64,000 nt of DNA from Nematostella vectensis (Eukaryota; Cnidaria; Anthozoa; Actiniaria; Edwardsiidae): positions 11,328,203-11,392,202 of the forward strand of contig NC_064037.1 in NCBI RefSeq assembly GCF_932526225.1. The letters run 5' to 3'. Numbering within the stretch: the stretch's first letter is position 1; every line of letters begins with the position of its first letter. Below, piece by piece: positions 36,294 through 44,964 of this stretch. The position numbers and the translations under genes are program-made. The notes below the pieces were generated by a model. That model saw only the letters and a program-made list of their open reading frames with translations. It searched no databases and had not been told where the DNA came from.

Positions 36294-39200
36294 ATGGAGA
36301 ACCTGAAGGTGAAAGATCTGAAAGCCCTCGCCAAGGAGCGGGGTATCCCAAGATATTACTGGATGCGGAGAGACGAGCTCGTCGGGGCGCTGACCAGCAC
36401 GTCACCACCACCACCACCCCGACGGGTTCCTTTACCCAAACTTGTCAAAGGGCTGCCACGACCACCCCGCATTACCCCGTCCAACACGTCGGAGAGTATT
36501 CTCGACGGCCCGATACCTGAGATTAATGTCCCTATTCTAAAACCCTCCCAACCCCCACGGAGTTCCCGCGTCCAATCACTCAAGCATTTTGCAAACAGGG
36601 CGGCCAACTTGATCAAGAGCGAGTTAGACAAGTTTGCGGATTGGATACTATCTTATGTCCCTGAGCCCATCAAAAAGACCGTCAAAGAGGCTGCAGATAA
36701 ACGGGTCGAACGTCTGAAGGAGAGGATTAAGCGTCTACACGAGGAGGTGGAAGATCGCTTCACACCCAAGGAACAACAGACGGCGTTGAAGGGGTATCTT
36801 AAAACCCACGGAATAGCCGGGCAGAGAGGTTACGACCCCAAGACATTCATCGCCAGAATCAAACCGAAAGTCCTTGAACTCATCAGTCGACAAGAGAAGC
36901 CTATCAAAGTGAAGTTTATCTTTACTTGCGGGTTTATAAAAGAGGATCCGGCTACAGCTCAGATCGAAGAAGAACTGGGATATTTTCATACAGAAAAGCC
37001 CGAGATTGTGACAGAGTCGACTGATCTCTCTGATTTGTTCGATACGATGACAAATTATTTACTCGGATTAGTTGAGCTGTTCCAGAAGCAAGGCTCCGGA
37101 TGGCAGTTTGACCAAGTGGAATACTTTGACATCAACATAGATCCCTTTGAACCGCTTTCTGGGTCTTCCTATATTCCGCTGCCGCCGAAACTAGCGTCTA
37201 AGAAGGCGATCATCAATGTTAAGAACGAGAATGATCACGAATGTTTCAAGTGGGCAGTAACCTCTGCTGTGTATCCTAGGGAGAAAGATCCTCAAAGGTT
37301 CAGTAAACAAATGATAGAGAACTCTGAGAAATTCGACTGGTCAGGGATAGAGTTCCCCGTCTCACTAAAACAGATTGACAAGTTCGAGAAACAGAACCAG
37401 TATACGGTTAATGTGTTTGGATACGAGACCAAAATATATCCATTGAGAATCAGTGAGAAGGATCCAGATAATGCAATCAACTTACTTCTCATCTCGGATG
37501 ATGAGACGAATCATTACTGCTGGATAAAGAATATGATGAGATTAGTATCTACTCAAATTGATGAGTTTCATCATACTCGTTTTTTATGCTGTAGATGTCT
37601 GAACTCGTTTCGGTGCAAACAATCATTAGAAAAACATTCTGAATGCTGCGGCAATCATGAAGCGGTTGGAATAGAGATGCCTAAGATAGATAAGGATGGA
37701 AATCTACCCCACATTAAATTCAAAAACTACAACAGAAAAATGCGTGTCCCCTTTGTTGTCTATGCCGACTTTGAGAGCTTCACAGAGAATATAGACACTT
37801 GCTCCCCAGATGGGAGTAAAAGCTTCACTAAGCAATACCAGAAACACAAACCGTCTGGTTTCTGCTATCTCATCAAGTGTTTCGACGGAGATATATCCCC
37901 ACCCGAGCTTGTACGATACACAGCTGAATCTCCAGACGAAGATATCCCACAGCTTTTCGTAGAGTCTTTGGAGTCAGACATTAAGAAAATTTACGATAAG
38001 TTCAGGTTCCCTAAGAAGGTGAAGATGACTCCGAAGGACAAAATCGCCTATAACGACGCCACTCACTGCCACATCTGTGAGGGTGAATTAGGGGAAGACA
38101 AGGTTTTGGACCATTGCCACCTTACAGGGAAGTACAGAGGCGCTGCTCACAACGCATGCAACTTAGATCACAAAATTCCCAAGTTCTTTCCTGTTATCTT
38201 TCACAATCTGTCTGGCTACGATAGTCATCTATTTATCAAGAACCTTGGTACATCGGAAGGTAAAATAAACTGTATACCTAATAACGAGGAAAAGTATATT
38301 TCTTTCACAAAACAGATTGTAGTCGACAGTTTCACGGACAAGAAGGGCAACAAGATTGATGTTAAACGTGATATCAGATTTATCGACAGTTTCAGGTTTA
38401 TGTCGGCCAGTCTCGACAGTCTAGTAGGTAACATGTCAAGGGAGTGCTTCAAAAACCTAGCGGAGTACTATGAGGGGGAGGAGCTCCAGTTGTTGTTGAG
38501 GAAGGGTGTTTTCCCTTACGACTGGTTCGACGGCTTTAGCAAGCTCGACGCAACACAGCTCCCACAGAGAGAGGCGTTCCACTCCAAACTCAATGACACC
38601 GACATATCGGAGGAGGATCACCTACACGCGCGGAGAGTGTGGGAGGTCTTTGGGATGGAGACCATGAGGGATTACCACAATCTGTATCTAGAGTCGGATG
38701 TGTTGCTTTTAGCTGACGTTTTCGAGAACTTTAGGGACGTTTGTCTCAAGAATTACGGTCTGGACCCCGCTTGGTACTACACAGCGCCAGGGTTGGCTTG
38801 GGATGCGGCGTTGAAGACTACCAAGGTGAGGCTAGAGCTTCTAACGGACTATGACATGTTGCTCATGATTGAGAAGGGCATCCGTGGGGGTGTCTCCATG
38901 ATAAGCAACAGACATGGGGAGGCAAATAACCCTTACATGAAGGAGTATGACCCTGACCTACCCACAAAATATATCACCTACCTTGATGCTAACAATTTGT
39001 ATGGCTGGGCGATGAGCAACCCTTTACCGACTCACGGTTTCAGGTGGATGGGTGACCAAGAGCTGTCAGGTTGGAGAGACCGCCCATGCATTCTGGAGGT
39101 TGACTTGGAGTACCCTCACCACCTACATGACTTACACAACGATTACCCACTAGCCCCGGAATCTATCGGGCTAGGCAATGTGGACAAGTTGGTCCCCAAC

Positions 39201-40202
39201 CTTAACGACAAGACAAAGTACGTTATCCACCATGAGACTCTGAGACTTTATGTGAGTTTTGGGCTAAAAGTCACCAAGATTCACAGGGGTGTCACTTTTG
39301 AGGAGTCTGCTTGGCTGGAGCCCTACATTGACTTGAACACCGATCTGAGAGCCAAGGCGACAAACGATTTTGAGAAAGATTTTTTCAAGTTAATGAACAA
39401 CTCCGTCTTTGGTAAGACTATGGAGAACATTAGGAACAGGGTGGACATTCGGTTGGTGACGGACGAGAAGCAGGCCAAGAAGCTCATATCAAAGCCGAAC
39501 TATCAACATCGCACCATCTTTTGCGAGAATCTAGCCGCCATCCACATGAAGAAGACAAAGCTGATCTTCAACAAGCCTGTCTACTTGGGCATGTCCATTC
39601 TGGACCTGAGTAAGACGCTCATGTACGATTTCCACTACAACTTCGTCAAGCCCAAGTACGGTGAGGATGCAAAGCTCTTATTCACTGATACTGACAGCCT
39701 GATGTATGAGATCGAGACGAAAGACTTTTACGAGGACATCAGCGGGGATGTGAGGTCCATGTTCGACACCAGCAACTTTCCGAAGGGTCACCCATCTGGT
39801 ATTGAGGTGGGTGTGAACAAGAAAGTCATCGGAATGTTTAAAGATGAGGCTGGGGGCCAACAAATCACAGAATTTGTAGGACTGAGGGCCAAACTTTACT
39901 CGTACAAGATGGATGAAGGTAAAGAAGAAAAGAAATGCAAGGGCGTCAAGAGAGCAGTCGTCAAGAAGAGCATCGGTTTCGATGACTACAAGGATTGCTT
40001 ATTTGGTAAGAAACCTCAGATGAGACTTATGAATGTCATCAGAAGTCATAAGCATGATGTTTACACTGAAACGGTGAACAAGGTCGCTCTATCTCATGAG
40101 GATGATAAACGGGTCATCTGTGATGATGGTATTCACACCTTCGCTCACGGTCATTTCAGAACGCTATTAGGTGGTGGCTCAGTATCTTCAGGGACGACTT
40201 GA
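36294..40202 (+). CDS. polB: Protein-primed DNA polymerase B
   Basis: This family-B polymerase replicates the element from its termini using a protein primer. From this ATG (1302 residues) I see a SAP-like N terminus (KVKDLKALAKERGIPRYYW), a Pro-rich linker and a C2H2-like finger near 430 (CCRCLNSFRC). Next come Exo I (YADFES, ~492), an endonuclease VII-like Cys/His cluster near 600-630 (DHCHLTGKYRG), Exo II (NLSGYDSH, ~638) and Exo III (YLESDVLLLAD, ~798). Palm motifs A (DANNLYG, ~898), B (KLMNNSVFGK, ~1032) and C (DTDS, ~1132) follow. An in-frame ATG 18 nt upstream (36276) overlaps the promoter box. The second ATG is preferred because in sister cassettes the first ATG is out of frame. Its end overlaps the convergent integrase by 52 bp. 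Confidence 0.95.
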   Translation: MENLKVKDLKALAKERGIPRYYWMRRDELVGALTSTSPPPPPRRVPLPKLVKGLPRPPRITPSNTSESILDGPIPEINVPILKPSQPPRSSRVQSLKHFANRAANLIKSELDKFADWILSYVPEPIKKTVKEAADKRVERLKERIKRLHEEVEDRFTPKEQQTALKGYLKTHGIAGQRGYDPKTFIARIKPKVLELISRQEKPIKVKFIFTCGFIKEDPATAQIEEELGYFHTEKPEIVTESTDLSDLFDTMTNYLLGLVELFQKQGSGWQFDQVEYFDINIDPFEPLSGSSYIPLPPKLASKKAIINVKNENDHECFKWAVTSAVYPREKDPQRFSKQMIENSEKFDWSGIEFPVSLKQIDKFEKQNQYTVNVFGYETKIYPLRISEKDPDNAINLLLISDDETNHYCWIKNMMRLVSTQIDEFHHTRFLCCRCLNSFRCKQSLEKHSECCGNHEAVGIEMPKIDKDGNLPHIKFKNYNRKMRVPFVVYADFESFTENIDTCSPDGSKSFTKQYQKHKPSGFCYLIKCFDGDISPPELVRYTAESPDEDIPQLFVESLESDIKKIYDKFRFPKKVKMTPKDKIAYNDATHCHICEGELGEDKVLDHCHLTGKYRGAAHNACNLDHKIPKFFPVIFHNLSGYDSHLFIKNLGTSEGKINCIPNNEEKYISFTKQIVVDSFTDKKGNKIDVKRDIRFIDSFRFMSASLDSLVGNMSRECFKNLAEYYEGEELQLLLRKGVFPYDWFDGFSKLDATQLPQREAFHSKLNDTDISEEDHLHARRVWEVFGMETMRDYHNLYLESDVLLLADVFENFRDVCLKNYGLDPAWYYTAPGLAWDAALKTTKVRLELLTDYDMLLMIEKGIRGGVSMISNRHGEANNPYMKEYDPDLPTKYITYLDANNLYGWAMSNPLPTHGFRWMGDQELSGWRDRPCILEVDLEYPHHLHDLHNDYPLAPESIGLGNVDKLVPNLNDKTKYVIHHETLRLYVSFGLKVTKIHRGVTFEESAWLEPYIDLNTDLRAKATNDFEKDFFKLMNNSVFGKTMENIRNRVDIRLVTDEKQAKKLISKPNYQHRTIFCENLAAIHMKKTKLIFNKPVYLGMSILDLSKTLMYDFHYNFVKPKYGEDAKLLFTDTDSLMYEIETKDFYEDISGDVRSMFDTSNFPKGHPSGIEVGVNKKVIGMFKDEAGGQQITEFVGLRAKLYSYKMDEGKEEKKCKGVKRAVVKKSIGFDDYKDCLFGKKPQMRLMNVIRSHKHDVYTETVNKVALSHEDDKRVICDDGIHTFAHGHFRTLLGGGSVSSGTT

Positions 40203-41143
40203 AGTTCTTCCCTAACGAACGACCTCCTTGGAGCGCCTTCGGAGAGGTAATACAACACAGGCTGCCCAACCGAAACAACACTGCGTGATAGATCAAACAC
40301 TTTCAAACTCCAAATGGGGTCTGTGGCTCGTCTGCGTTCACCTCCTTCCTCTTCTCCAGGAGCTAATAGATATCTAACTCTAACCCCCGGTGGTAGTCTA
40401 ACTTCATCAAGTCCAACAGGCCGCTTATACGTTGGAGGATCGATATCAACCTCTTTCAAACCAATAGATTTTGCAGGCTCTTTGCCAGTGATTCTTATGG
40501 GTTGACTATTCAGAGTTTTCAAAACATCTGGCAATCGTTTCACCCAAACTCTAGATCGATCATCGCTAATCATTTCTTGAGCATACTGATGAGAAAACAA
40601 CCTCTCCGCAAGTGTTCTATTAGCGCGTTCGACAAAAGCCTGTGCGCGATGGTTCCCAGCTTCGCTTCGCTGGATGGTAACCCCCTTCTTTTTCATAATC
40701 TTCGTTACCTCTCCCCTAAATTCTGTCCCCGGATCGAAAATCACCGTATGAGGCCATTTAAGTTTTCTGGAGTATATCTTTTCAAACCCTTTAGCAATTC
40801 CACTCGAATCCTTGGTAGTCAGTGCTTCTGCATCTTTATATCTCGAGGCAATATCAATCACGACCAACGCGTAACGGTAGGTTTTTCTGCCTACGTTATC
40901 GTGGGGCATAAACAACAGATCGGCTTGGTGAATCTGATTAGGTTTATTCACAGTCCAATGCGGTCTGAGGACATACTTTGGAGCTGGGAGATAGATCTGC
41001 CACAACGCCTGTTTTTCAAGCCACCTCTTAGCCTCGGCTTCACTGACTTTAGCGACACTAGCTAACTTATAAATAGCTGAATACCCTTTCCAGTATCCAT
41101 CGGTGGAATAGTATATTTTTGATAACCTGCTTTCGTTACTCAT
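40151..41143 (-). CDS. int: Retroviral-type DDE integrase
   Basis: The integrase joins the element ends to host DNA. It has 330 residues. The catalytic triad is D75 (HQADLLF), D137 (VIFDPGTEF) and E172 (AFVERANRT), with 34 residues between the last two. The N-terminal ~60 residues form a small helical region. The C terminus (about 245-320) looks like the chromo- or SH3-like DNA-binding part usual in Polinton integrases. Its 3' end overlaps the polymerase gene. It is divergent from the capsid gene with a 33-bp gap, and its own upstream box is the variant TTTTAAGAA ending 19 nt before the ATG. Confidence 0.93.
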   Translation of the reverse strand: MSNESRLSKIYYSTDGYWKGYSAIYKLASVAKVSEAEAKRWLEKQALWQIYLPAPKYVLRPHWTVNKPNQIHQADLLFMPHDNVGRKTYRYALVVIDIASRYKDAEALTTKDSSGIAKGFEKIYSRKLKWPHTVIFDPGTEFRGEVTKIMKKKGVTIQRSEAGNHRAQAFVERANRTLAERLFSHQYAQEMISDDRSRVWVKRLPDVLKTLNSQPIRITGKEPAKSIGLKEVDIDPPTYKRPVGLDEVRLPPGVRVRYLLAPGEEEGGERRRATDPIWSLKVFDLSRSVVSVGQPVLYYLSEGAPRRSFVREELQVVPEDTEPPPNSVLK

Positions 41144-41151
41144 TTAAAGAT
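41143..41151 (+). promoter_or_regulatory. TTTAAAGAT box of the capsid gene
   Basis: The box ends 26 nt before the capsid ATG at 41177. It overlaps the integrase start codon on the opposite strand. Confidence 0.65.
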
Positions 41152-41161
41152 TATCTCTCTT

Positions 41162-41170
41162 TTCTTAAAA
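41162..41170 (-). promoter_or_regulatory. TTTTAAGAA variant box of the integrase gene
   Basis: On the minus strand it ends 19 nt before the integrase ATG, the same spacing as other boxes in the element. The sequence is one step off the consensus. Confidence 0.4.
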
Positions 41171-41176
41171 TAAAAG

Positions 41177-42415
41177 ATGGCACAAGCGATATCAGAAAAA
41201 ATTAACCCAAACAGGATCCCACGGGAACCCTTCGGCCTGAAAGCGGAATCGTCGCTGAATCGGATTACATTCAATCCCTCATCGGCAAGTCCTGGAGAAA
41301 CCCTCTATATAAATATTCCAAAACTTGCTGAAAATGTAGTGATTGTTCCAGGTAGTGTATCCTTACTATTTGACTTAAACGTCACAGGACACGCGAATAA
41401 TACTCTCGTCAACAACGTTGGTCGGAACCTAGTGTCAAGGCTCAAGATTCTTTTCGGTGGAGAAACACTACAGGATACTCAAAGATACGATCTCTTCCAA
41501 ACCTATCACGACTTATACTTACAAGCTGAAGATCGTGAGGATAGAATAAAACAAGGTATCTCCTCTGAAAACATGAGGAAGCTCAGGACAAATGCAGGTG
41601 ACAAAGCGACATCAGATGCTAAGGAAGTAGCTCTTGCAGCAGTTCACAACACCAAGTACTGCATTCCACTCGACCATCCTATTCTCGGCGAGCATGGAGT
41701 CTTTTATCCAAAGGCGTTACCTCATCCGCTAATCTTTGAAATAACTCTAGCCCCAGTTTCCGACGTCGTTGTTTATGCTGACACGGTCAAGACTCCAACG
41801 TACACAATCACAAACCTCGAGTTGGAATATGCTTGCATCTCAAGTGAATACTTGGCCCGTGAGGCGTTGTCGGCTTATCAGGTTGGTAGAGGATTCTTTT
41901 ACGAGAACGTCATTCTCCACAAAACGTTCACCATCTCCAAACCTAATGATGGTGTCATAAACGAGCACATTAATCTGCCGAGGAGGTCAATGACAGGGAT
42001 ATTGTGCCTGTTCACAGAGAGCTACACCGGAGGAGCAAGGGATTCCGAAAAGTTTGTCAATCCAAGCATCACATCGATCAACATTAATGTGGATGGCATG
42101 CCAAACCGTCTCTACTCCAAGGGAATGACACCGCCGGACCTCTGGGAGTCGGTAAAGAAACGTTTCGGTAGAGAGGGTGTTAAGCAAAAGGATTTTTACG
42201 CTAATAACAAGTTTGCTCTGTGGGTCGACTTGAGGGCACACCCAGATAACAGCATTCACGGAGGAGGTCTGGTCTTGAACAACACGCGGGACGGAGTAAA
42301 ACTAGAAATGAAACGAAAAGTTGGAGGAACGGGAAACATCACCTGCTACATGTTTGTAGTAGCCGACGCGTTGATGGAGGTTATGAACTCGGATTTGAGA
42401 GCAATCATGTATTAA
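41177..42415 (+). CDS. mcp: Major capsid protein, double jelly-roll (hexon-like)
   Basis: This is the likely building block of the icosahedral shell. It has 412 residues, rich in beta-strand-like stretches. It starts with a basic/polar N terminus and then FNPSSASPGETLYINIPKL. Typical capsid-like segments are ILFGGETLQDTQRYDLFQTY (~95-114) and YPKALPHPLIFEITLAP (~178). It lies first in the plus-strand structural block, directly before the packaging ATPase, which is the usual Polinton neighbourhood. It is short compared with many Polinton capsid proteins and closer to adintovirus hexons. The assignment rests on context and overall pattern, not on a catalytic motif. Confidence 0.8.
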   Translation: MAQAISEKINPNRIPREPFGLKAESSLNRITFNPSSASPGETLYINIPKLAENVVIVPGSVSLLFDLNVTGHANNTLVNNVGRNLVSRLKILFGGETLQDTQRYDLFQTYHDLYLQAEDREDRIKQGISSENMRKLRTNAGDKATSDAKEVALAAVHNTKYCIPLDHPILGEHGVFYPKALPHPLIFEITLAPVSDVVVYADTVKTPTYTITNLELEYACISSEYLAREALSAYQVGRGFFYENVILHKTFTISKPNDGVINEHINLPRRSMTGILCLFTESYTGGARDSEKFVNPSITSININVDGMPNRLYSKGMTPPDLWESVKKRFGREGVKQKDFYANNKFALWVDLRAHPDNSIHGGGLVLNNTRDGVKLEMKRKVGGTGNITCYMFVVADALMEVMNSDLRAIMY

Positions 42416-42444
42416 AAAGGACTTGTGTGATAATACAAAAAAGA

Positions 42445-43071
42445 ATGGAAGAATTACGGGAGAAAGTTCCTTTTCATTGTATTATCACAGGACCTACTAA
42501 TTGTGGGAAGACAAAGTACCTCACGGAACAGCTCCGGGGACCGTTCCGGCATGTGTTTGAATACATTGTGTTGATTTGTCCGACTTATGCGAAAAATAAG
42601 TCCTATCGTGGATTTGCTCACGGAGATAAACGTTTCTTGGTATTATCACCGGATTCTAGTAACACCGATGAGATTAACGAGTTACTAACAGATTGTGCGG
42701 TGCTATTTTCTGGTACAAATACGTTACTCGTTTTGGATGACTGTGCTGTATCGAAAGATCTAAAGCAACGCTCGAACAAGTTTATCGATCTAGCGTTCTC
42801 AGGGAGACACGATGGGTTATCAGTGTGGGTATTGACGCAACAATTAACATCCATAGCAAAGCCCTTCCGTGATAACGTCGCCTGTGTGGTTACATTCCAT
42901 AATCCATCTCAAATCGGTACCAAAACACTGTTTGAAGATTATGGGGGTGACTTAGACGCCGAGACTCGTAAAAAGTTCGTAGAACTGCTGAAAACTGAAA
43001 AGTATTCCAGACTCTGTTTCTGCCTACGGCATCCATTCCAACGTTATTTGGAGATTCCTGCCACGCGGTGA
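42445..43071 (+). CDS. atp: FtsK/HerA-type genome packaging ATPase (A32-like)
   Basis: It pumps DNA into the capsid. From this ATG it has 208 residues. Walker A is GPTNCGKT (16-23) and Walker B is TLLVLDDC (~98), followed by a TQQ sensor-like motif (VLTQQLTS). An in-frame GTG 18 nt upstream is possible, but the ATG fits the start spacing: a weak box, TTAAAAAGGAC, lies about 30 nt before it. The stop overlaps a GAGCTCGAGGGG palindrome copy. Confidence 0.92.
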   Translation: MEELREKVPFHCIITGPTNCGKTKYLTEQLRGPFRHVFEYIVLICPTYAKNKSYRGFAHGDKRFLVLSPDSSNTDEINELLTDCAVLFSGTNTLLVLDDCAVSKDLKQRSNKFIDLAFSGRHDGLSVWVLTQQLTSIAKPFRDNVACVVTFHNPSQIGTKTLFEDYGGDLDAETRKKFVELLKTEKYSRLCFCLRHPFQRYLEIPATR

Positions 43072-43092
43072 GCTCGAGGGGCTGACCCCTCG
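43070..43092. repeat. Polinton palindrome copy 2
   Basis: GAGCTCGAGGGGCTGACCCC followed by TCG overlaps the ATPase stop codon and precedes the next gene's box. Confidence 0.75.
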
Positions 43093-43098
43093 AAGTGG

Positions 43099-43107
43099 TT
43101 TAAAAAC
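43099..43107 (+). promoter_or_regulatory. TTTAAAAAC box of the 178-residue gene
   Basis: The box ends 25 nt before the ATG at 43132. The context GAAGTGGTTTAAAAACATC resembles the polymerase promoter. Confidence 0.6.
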
Positions 43108-43131
43108 ATCTTGGTCTACTTACAAAATAAG

Positions 43132-43668
43132 ATGGCAAGCATTGAGGATTATATGGAAGAGGAGCCTGAGTCTGAGGGAGCCCGAGGGGCTAGCTCGAAT
43201 GGCGAGCCTCTCGAAGATGATGTTGAAGTCAAACGAGAATCGCTGGCTATTCTCGCATCTCTTGGGACTACGAAGGAATTTCTTGGTGTCGGTATGAGTC
43301 TTGGTGATATCAAGAAGCTCACGGCGAAAGACGTCGAGAAATACTTTGTCCGCTACCAGACTGTCTTAGGCAAGCAAGTTACTGATGGATTAGTAGAATC
43401 AGCACTTCAAGTAGTGTCTCAAGTCATTTCCTATGTGGTTCCTATAGATGACACCGAAGAGCTTAGCAAAGACTTACAGAACGACGAGTTGGTTAAACGC
43501 GAATTGTCAAACTTTGCAGGTCTCTTGGTACTGAAGGGAGGAAGGATGGTAGCACTTGCTAGCGGTCTCTTCCGAGTCGCTAAGCATGTTAGACTAACAC
43601 CACAGGAGACTTCCAACAAACTTCAAGAAGTTTCGAGCACGACTGAGCAAGCTCTTGAGCACACCTGA
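43132..43668 (+). CDS. Polinton protein of unknown function, 178 residues
   Basis: I do not recognise the family. The start is acidic (EDYMEEEPESEG) and contains a translated palindrome (GARGASSNGEPLE). The rest is largely helical with two hydrophobic stretches (ALQVVSQVISYVV near 85-97 and FAGLLVLKGGRMVALASGLF near 120-140), so it may touch membranes. The C terminus runs into a short tandem repeat that continues past the stop. A TTG 21 nt upstream is in frame, but the ATG fits the promoter spacing. Its place after the ATPase suggests a virion or assembly role. Confidence 0.75.
   Translation: MASIEDYMEEEPESEGARGASSNGEPLEDDVEVKRESLAILASLGTTKEFLGVGMSLGDIKKLTAKDVEKYFVRYQTVLGKQVTDGLVESALQVVSQVISYVVPIDDTEELSKDLQNDELVKRELSNFAGLLVLKGGRMVALASGLFRVAKHVRLTPQETSNKLQEVSSTTEQALEHT
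43175..43213. repeat. Polinton palindrome copy 3, inside a gene
   Basis: GAGGGAGCCCGAGGGGCTAG with an inverse arm GCGAGCCTCTCG a few bases on. It is translated as ARGAS in the unknown 178-residue protein. Confidence 0.7.
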
Positions 43669-43737
43669 GCACACCTAAGCAAGCTCTTGAGCACAACTGG
43701 GCAAGCTCTTGAGCACAACTGAGCAAGCTATTGAGCA
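43646..43737. repeat. Short tandem repeat spanning a gene end
   Basis: Units like GAGCAAGCTCTTGAGCACAACT repeat about four times. The first lies in the 3' end of the 178-residue gene and the rest after its stop. Repeat growth may have moved the stop codon. Confidence 0.8.
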
Positions 43738-43745
43738 TGATGTGA

Positions 43746-43754
43746 TTTAAAGAT
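43746..43754 (+). promoter_or_regulatory. TTTAAAGAT box of the 144-residue gene
   Basis: The box ends 23 nt before the ATG at 43777. Confidence 0.65.
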
Positions 43755-43776
43755 TCTTTATCCAGAGTAAAGAATC

Positions 43777-44211
43777 ATGTCTGACGAAAATCAAGAGGTT
43801 GAGCAAATCACAAAGGACCCTCCCCCCAGGAAGAAGAGTGCCGCTAAGGAGAAAGATCCTATAAAAGTCGCTTCTGGTAAGAGAGTTGCCGAATATAATA
43901 GGAGGTGTAGAGAAGCACTTGCTAGGGAGATGAAACGCGAGGCGGAGGCGAGTTCAGAAGACGCTGCACGAGCAGAGACACCCCACCAAGAGGGAGCTCG
44001 AGGGGATAGCCTCTCGGACGCTTGGATTCCAGAGCTATCGTTTACAACTGTACTGGCTCTAGTTGGAATAGGGCTCACCGCATTGGATATGTATATGCGT
44101 TTTTACAAAAAGACGCCCAAGATCAACGCCAACGAGACTGTAACTTTCGAGAGGCCCGCCGCTCGAGGGGCTAGCCTCCCGAACGCGACGCCAAAAATAG
44201 GAATGTTGTGA
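43777..44211 (+). CDS. Polinton single-pass membrane protein, 144 residues, unknown
   Basis: The N-terminal half is charged and lysine/glutamate-rich (PPPRKKSAAKEKD). One clear membrane segment follows (FTTVLALVGIGLTALDMYM, about 89-107), then a basic stop-transfer (RFYKK). Two palindrome copies are translated within it (GARGDSLSD and AARGASLPN), one on each side of the membrane segment. I do not recognise a family. A small membrane protein of the virion or an internal membrane is possible. Confidence 0.75.
   Translation: MSDENQEVEQITKDPPPRKKSAAKEKDPIKVASGKRVAEYNRRCREALAREMKREAEASSEDAARAETPHQEGARGDSLSDAWIPELSFTTVLALVGIGLTALDMYMRFYKKTPKINANETVTFERPAARGASLPNATPKIGML
43990..44017. repeat. Polinton palindrome copy 4, inside a gene
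   Basis: GAGGGAGCTCGAGGGGATAG followed by CCTCTCGG is translated as GARGDSLS in the 144-residue protein. Confidence 0.75.
44148..44182. repeat. Polinton palindrome copy 5, inside a gene
   Basis: GAGGCCCGCCGCTCGAGGGG followed by CTAGCCTCCCG is translated as ARGASLP near the end of the 144-residue protein. Confidence 0.7.
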
Positions 44212-44220
44212 TTTAAAGAT
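44212..44220 (+). promoter_or_regulatory. TTTAAAGAT box of the 74-residue gene
   Basis: The box starts right at the previous gene's stop and ends 27 nt before the ATG at 44247. Confidence 0.65.
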
Positions 44221-44246
44221 TATCTGAATCTGTAATAAATAAAATC

Positions 44247-44471
44247 ATGTCAACTGAAAACAAACTTGTGAAAACGATCACCGACTCAGCAGTCATCATC
44301 GGATTAGCCGCCGGTATGGGTTATGTTGCTAAAAAGGCTATGAAAGAGTCATTCATCAGCGACCCTTCGTCAAGTGTTACAAACTACGCTAAATGGGTTG
44401 CTGTCCTGTCCGGTAGTATGTATCTGAAAGATTATCTGGAAACACAAAAGATTTTGCCAAAACCGCTGTAG
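44247..44471 (+). CDS. Polinton small membrane protein, 74 residues, unknown
   Basis: There are two hydrophobic stretches (SAVIIGLAAGMGYVA about 14-28 and WVAVLSGSMYL about 49-59) with a polar loop between them. It has its own promoter box and sits between two other small membrane proteins. No family was recognised. Small tandem membrane proteins are common in Polinton structural blocks. Confidence 0.7.
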   Translation: MSTENKLVKTITDSAVIIGLAAGMGYVAKKAMKESFISDPSSSVTNYAKWVAVLSGSMYLKDYLETQKILPKPL

Positions 44472-44475
44472 GCGA

Positions 44476-44484
44476 CTTAAAGAT
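44476..44484 (+). promoter_or_regulatory. CTTAAAGAT box of the 138-residue gene
   Basis: The box ends 20 nt before the ATG at 44504. Confidence 0.6.
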
Positions 44485-44503
44485 CTTATAGATTGATTAA
44501 TAA

Positions 44504-44920
44504 ATGGCGAGTATAGCATTTATGATTGGTGGAGCTATTCTTAATGCAACGGCGTTCGTTGGAGGGAGTTACCTAGCAAGATACTTATCTTCTGACGCTA
44601 CTCATGTTGATAAAGAAAAAATAAGACACGATAAAGCGCTCGAAAAGTATCAACAAGCAATGGGTGATTGGCAGAAAAAACGACAGGAATATCAGGATTG
44701 GTTGGGGGAAGAATATAATAATAAACTTCGTGCAGACCAGAATGATAAGGAGACCGATCAGGCCTTCAAACTATACGCTCAAACACATCCAGATTTTGAT
44801 TTGAAAGAGCCTGAGCTCTCAGATTACTACAGACCAAGTAGCAACCAAAAGATGGGAGAGATGGCATATGTTGGAGGTGGAATGTTAGCCCTTGGCTATG
44901 TAGCGAGTAGGTGGATATGA
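44504..44920 (+). CDS. Polinton protein with terminal membrane segments and coiled coil, 138 residues
   Basis: Hydrophobic ends (IAFMIGGAILNATAFVGGSY about 4-23 and MAYVGGGMLALGYVASRWI about 120-138) flank a charged helical middle (about 38-90, rich in Lys, Glu and Gln). This middle is likely a coiled coil. It looks like a hairpin membrane protein. I do not know a function. It has its own box upstream and the next gene's box just after its stop. Confidence 0.75.
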   Translation: MASIAFMIGGAILNATAFVGGSYLARYLSSDATHVDKEKIRHDKALEKYQQAMGDWQKKRQEYQDWLGEEYNNKLRADQNDKETDQAFKLYAQTHPDFDLKEPELSDYYRPSSNQKMGEMAYVGGGMLALGYVASRWI

Positions 44921-44930
44921 GCCGGCACGA

Positions 44931-44939
44931 CTTAAAGAT
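44931..44939 (+). promoter_or_regulatory. CTTAAAGAT box of the 340-residue gene
   Basis: The box ends 26 nt before the ATG at 44965. Confidence 0.6.
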
Positions 44940-44964
44940 TTCTTATTTTCAAACAAAATAAGAA

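Noticed and set aside
43791-44078. Open frame on minus opposite the 144-residue Polinton gene
   Set aside because: It is a shadow of the plus-strand gene, which has its own promoter box and a membrane segment.
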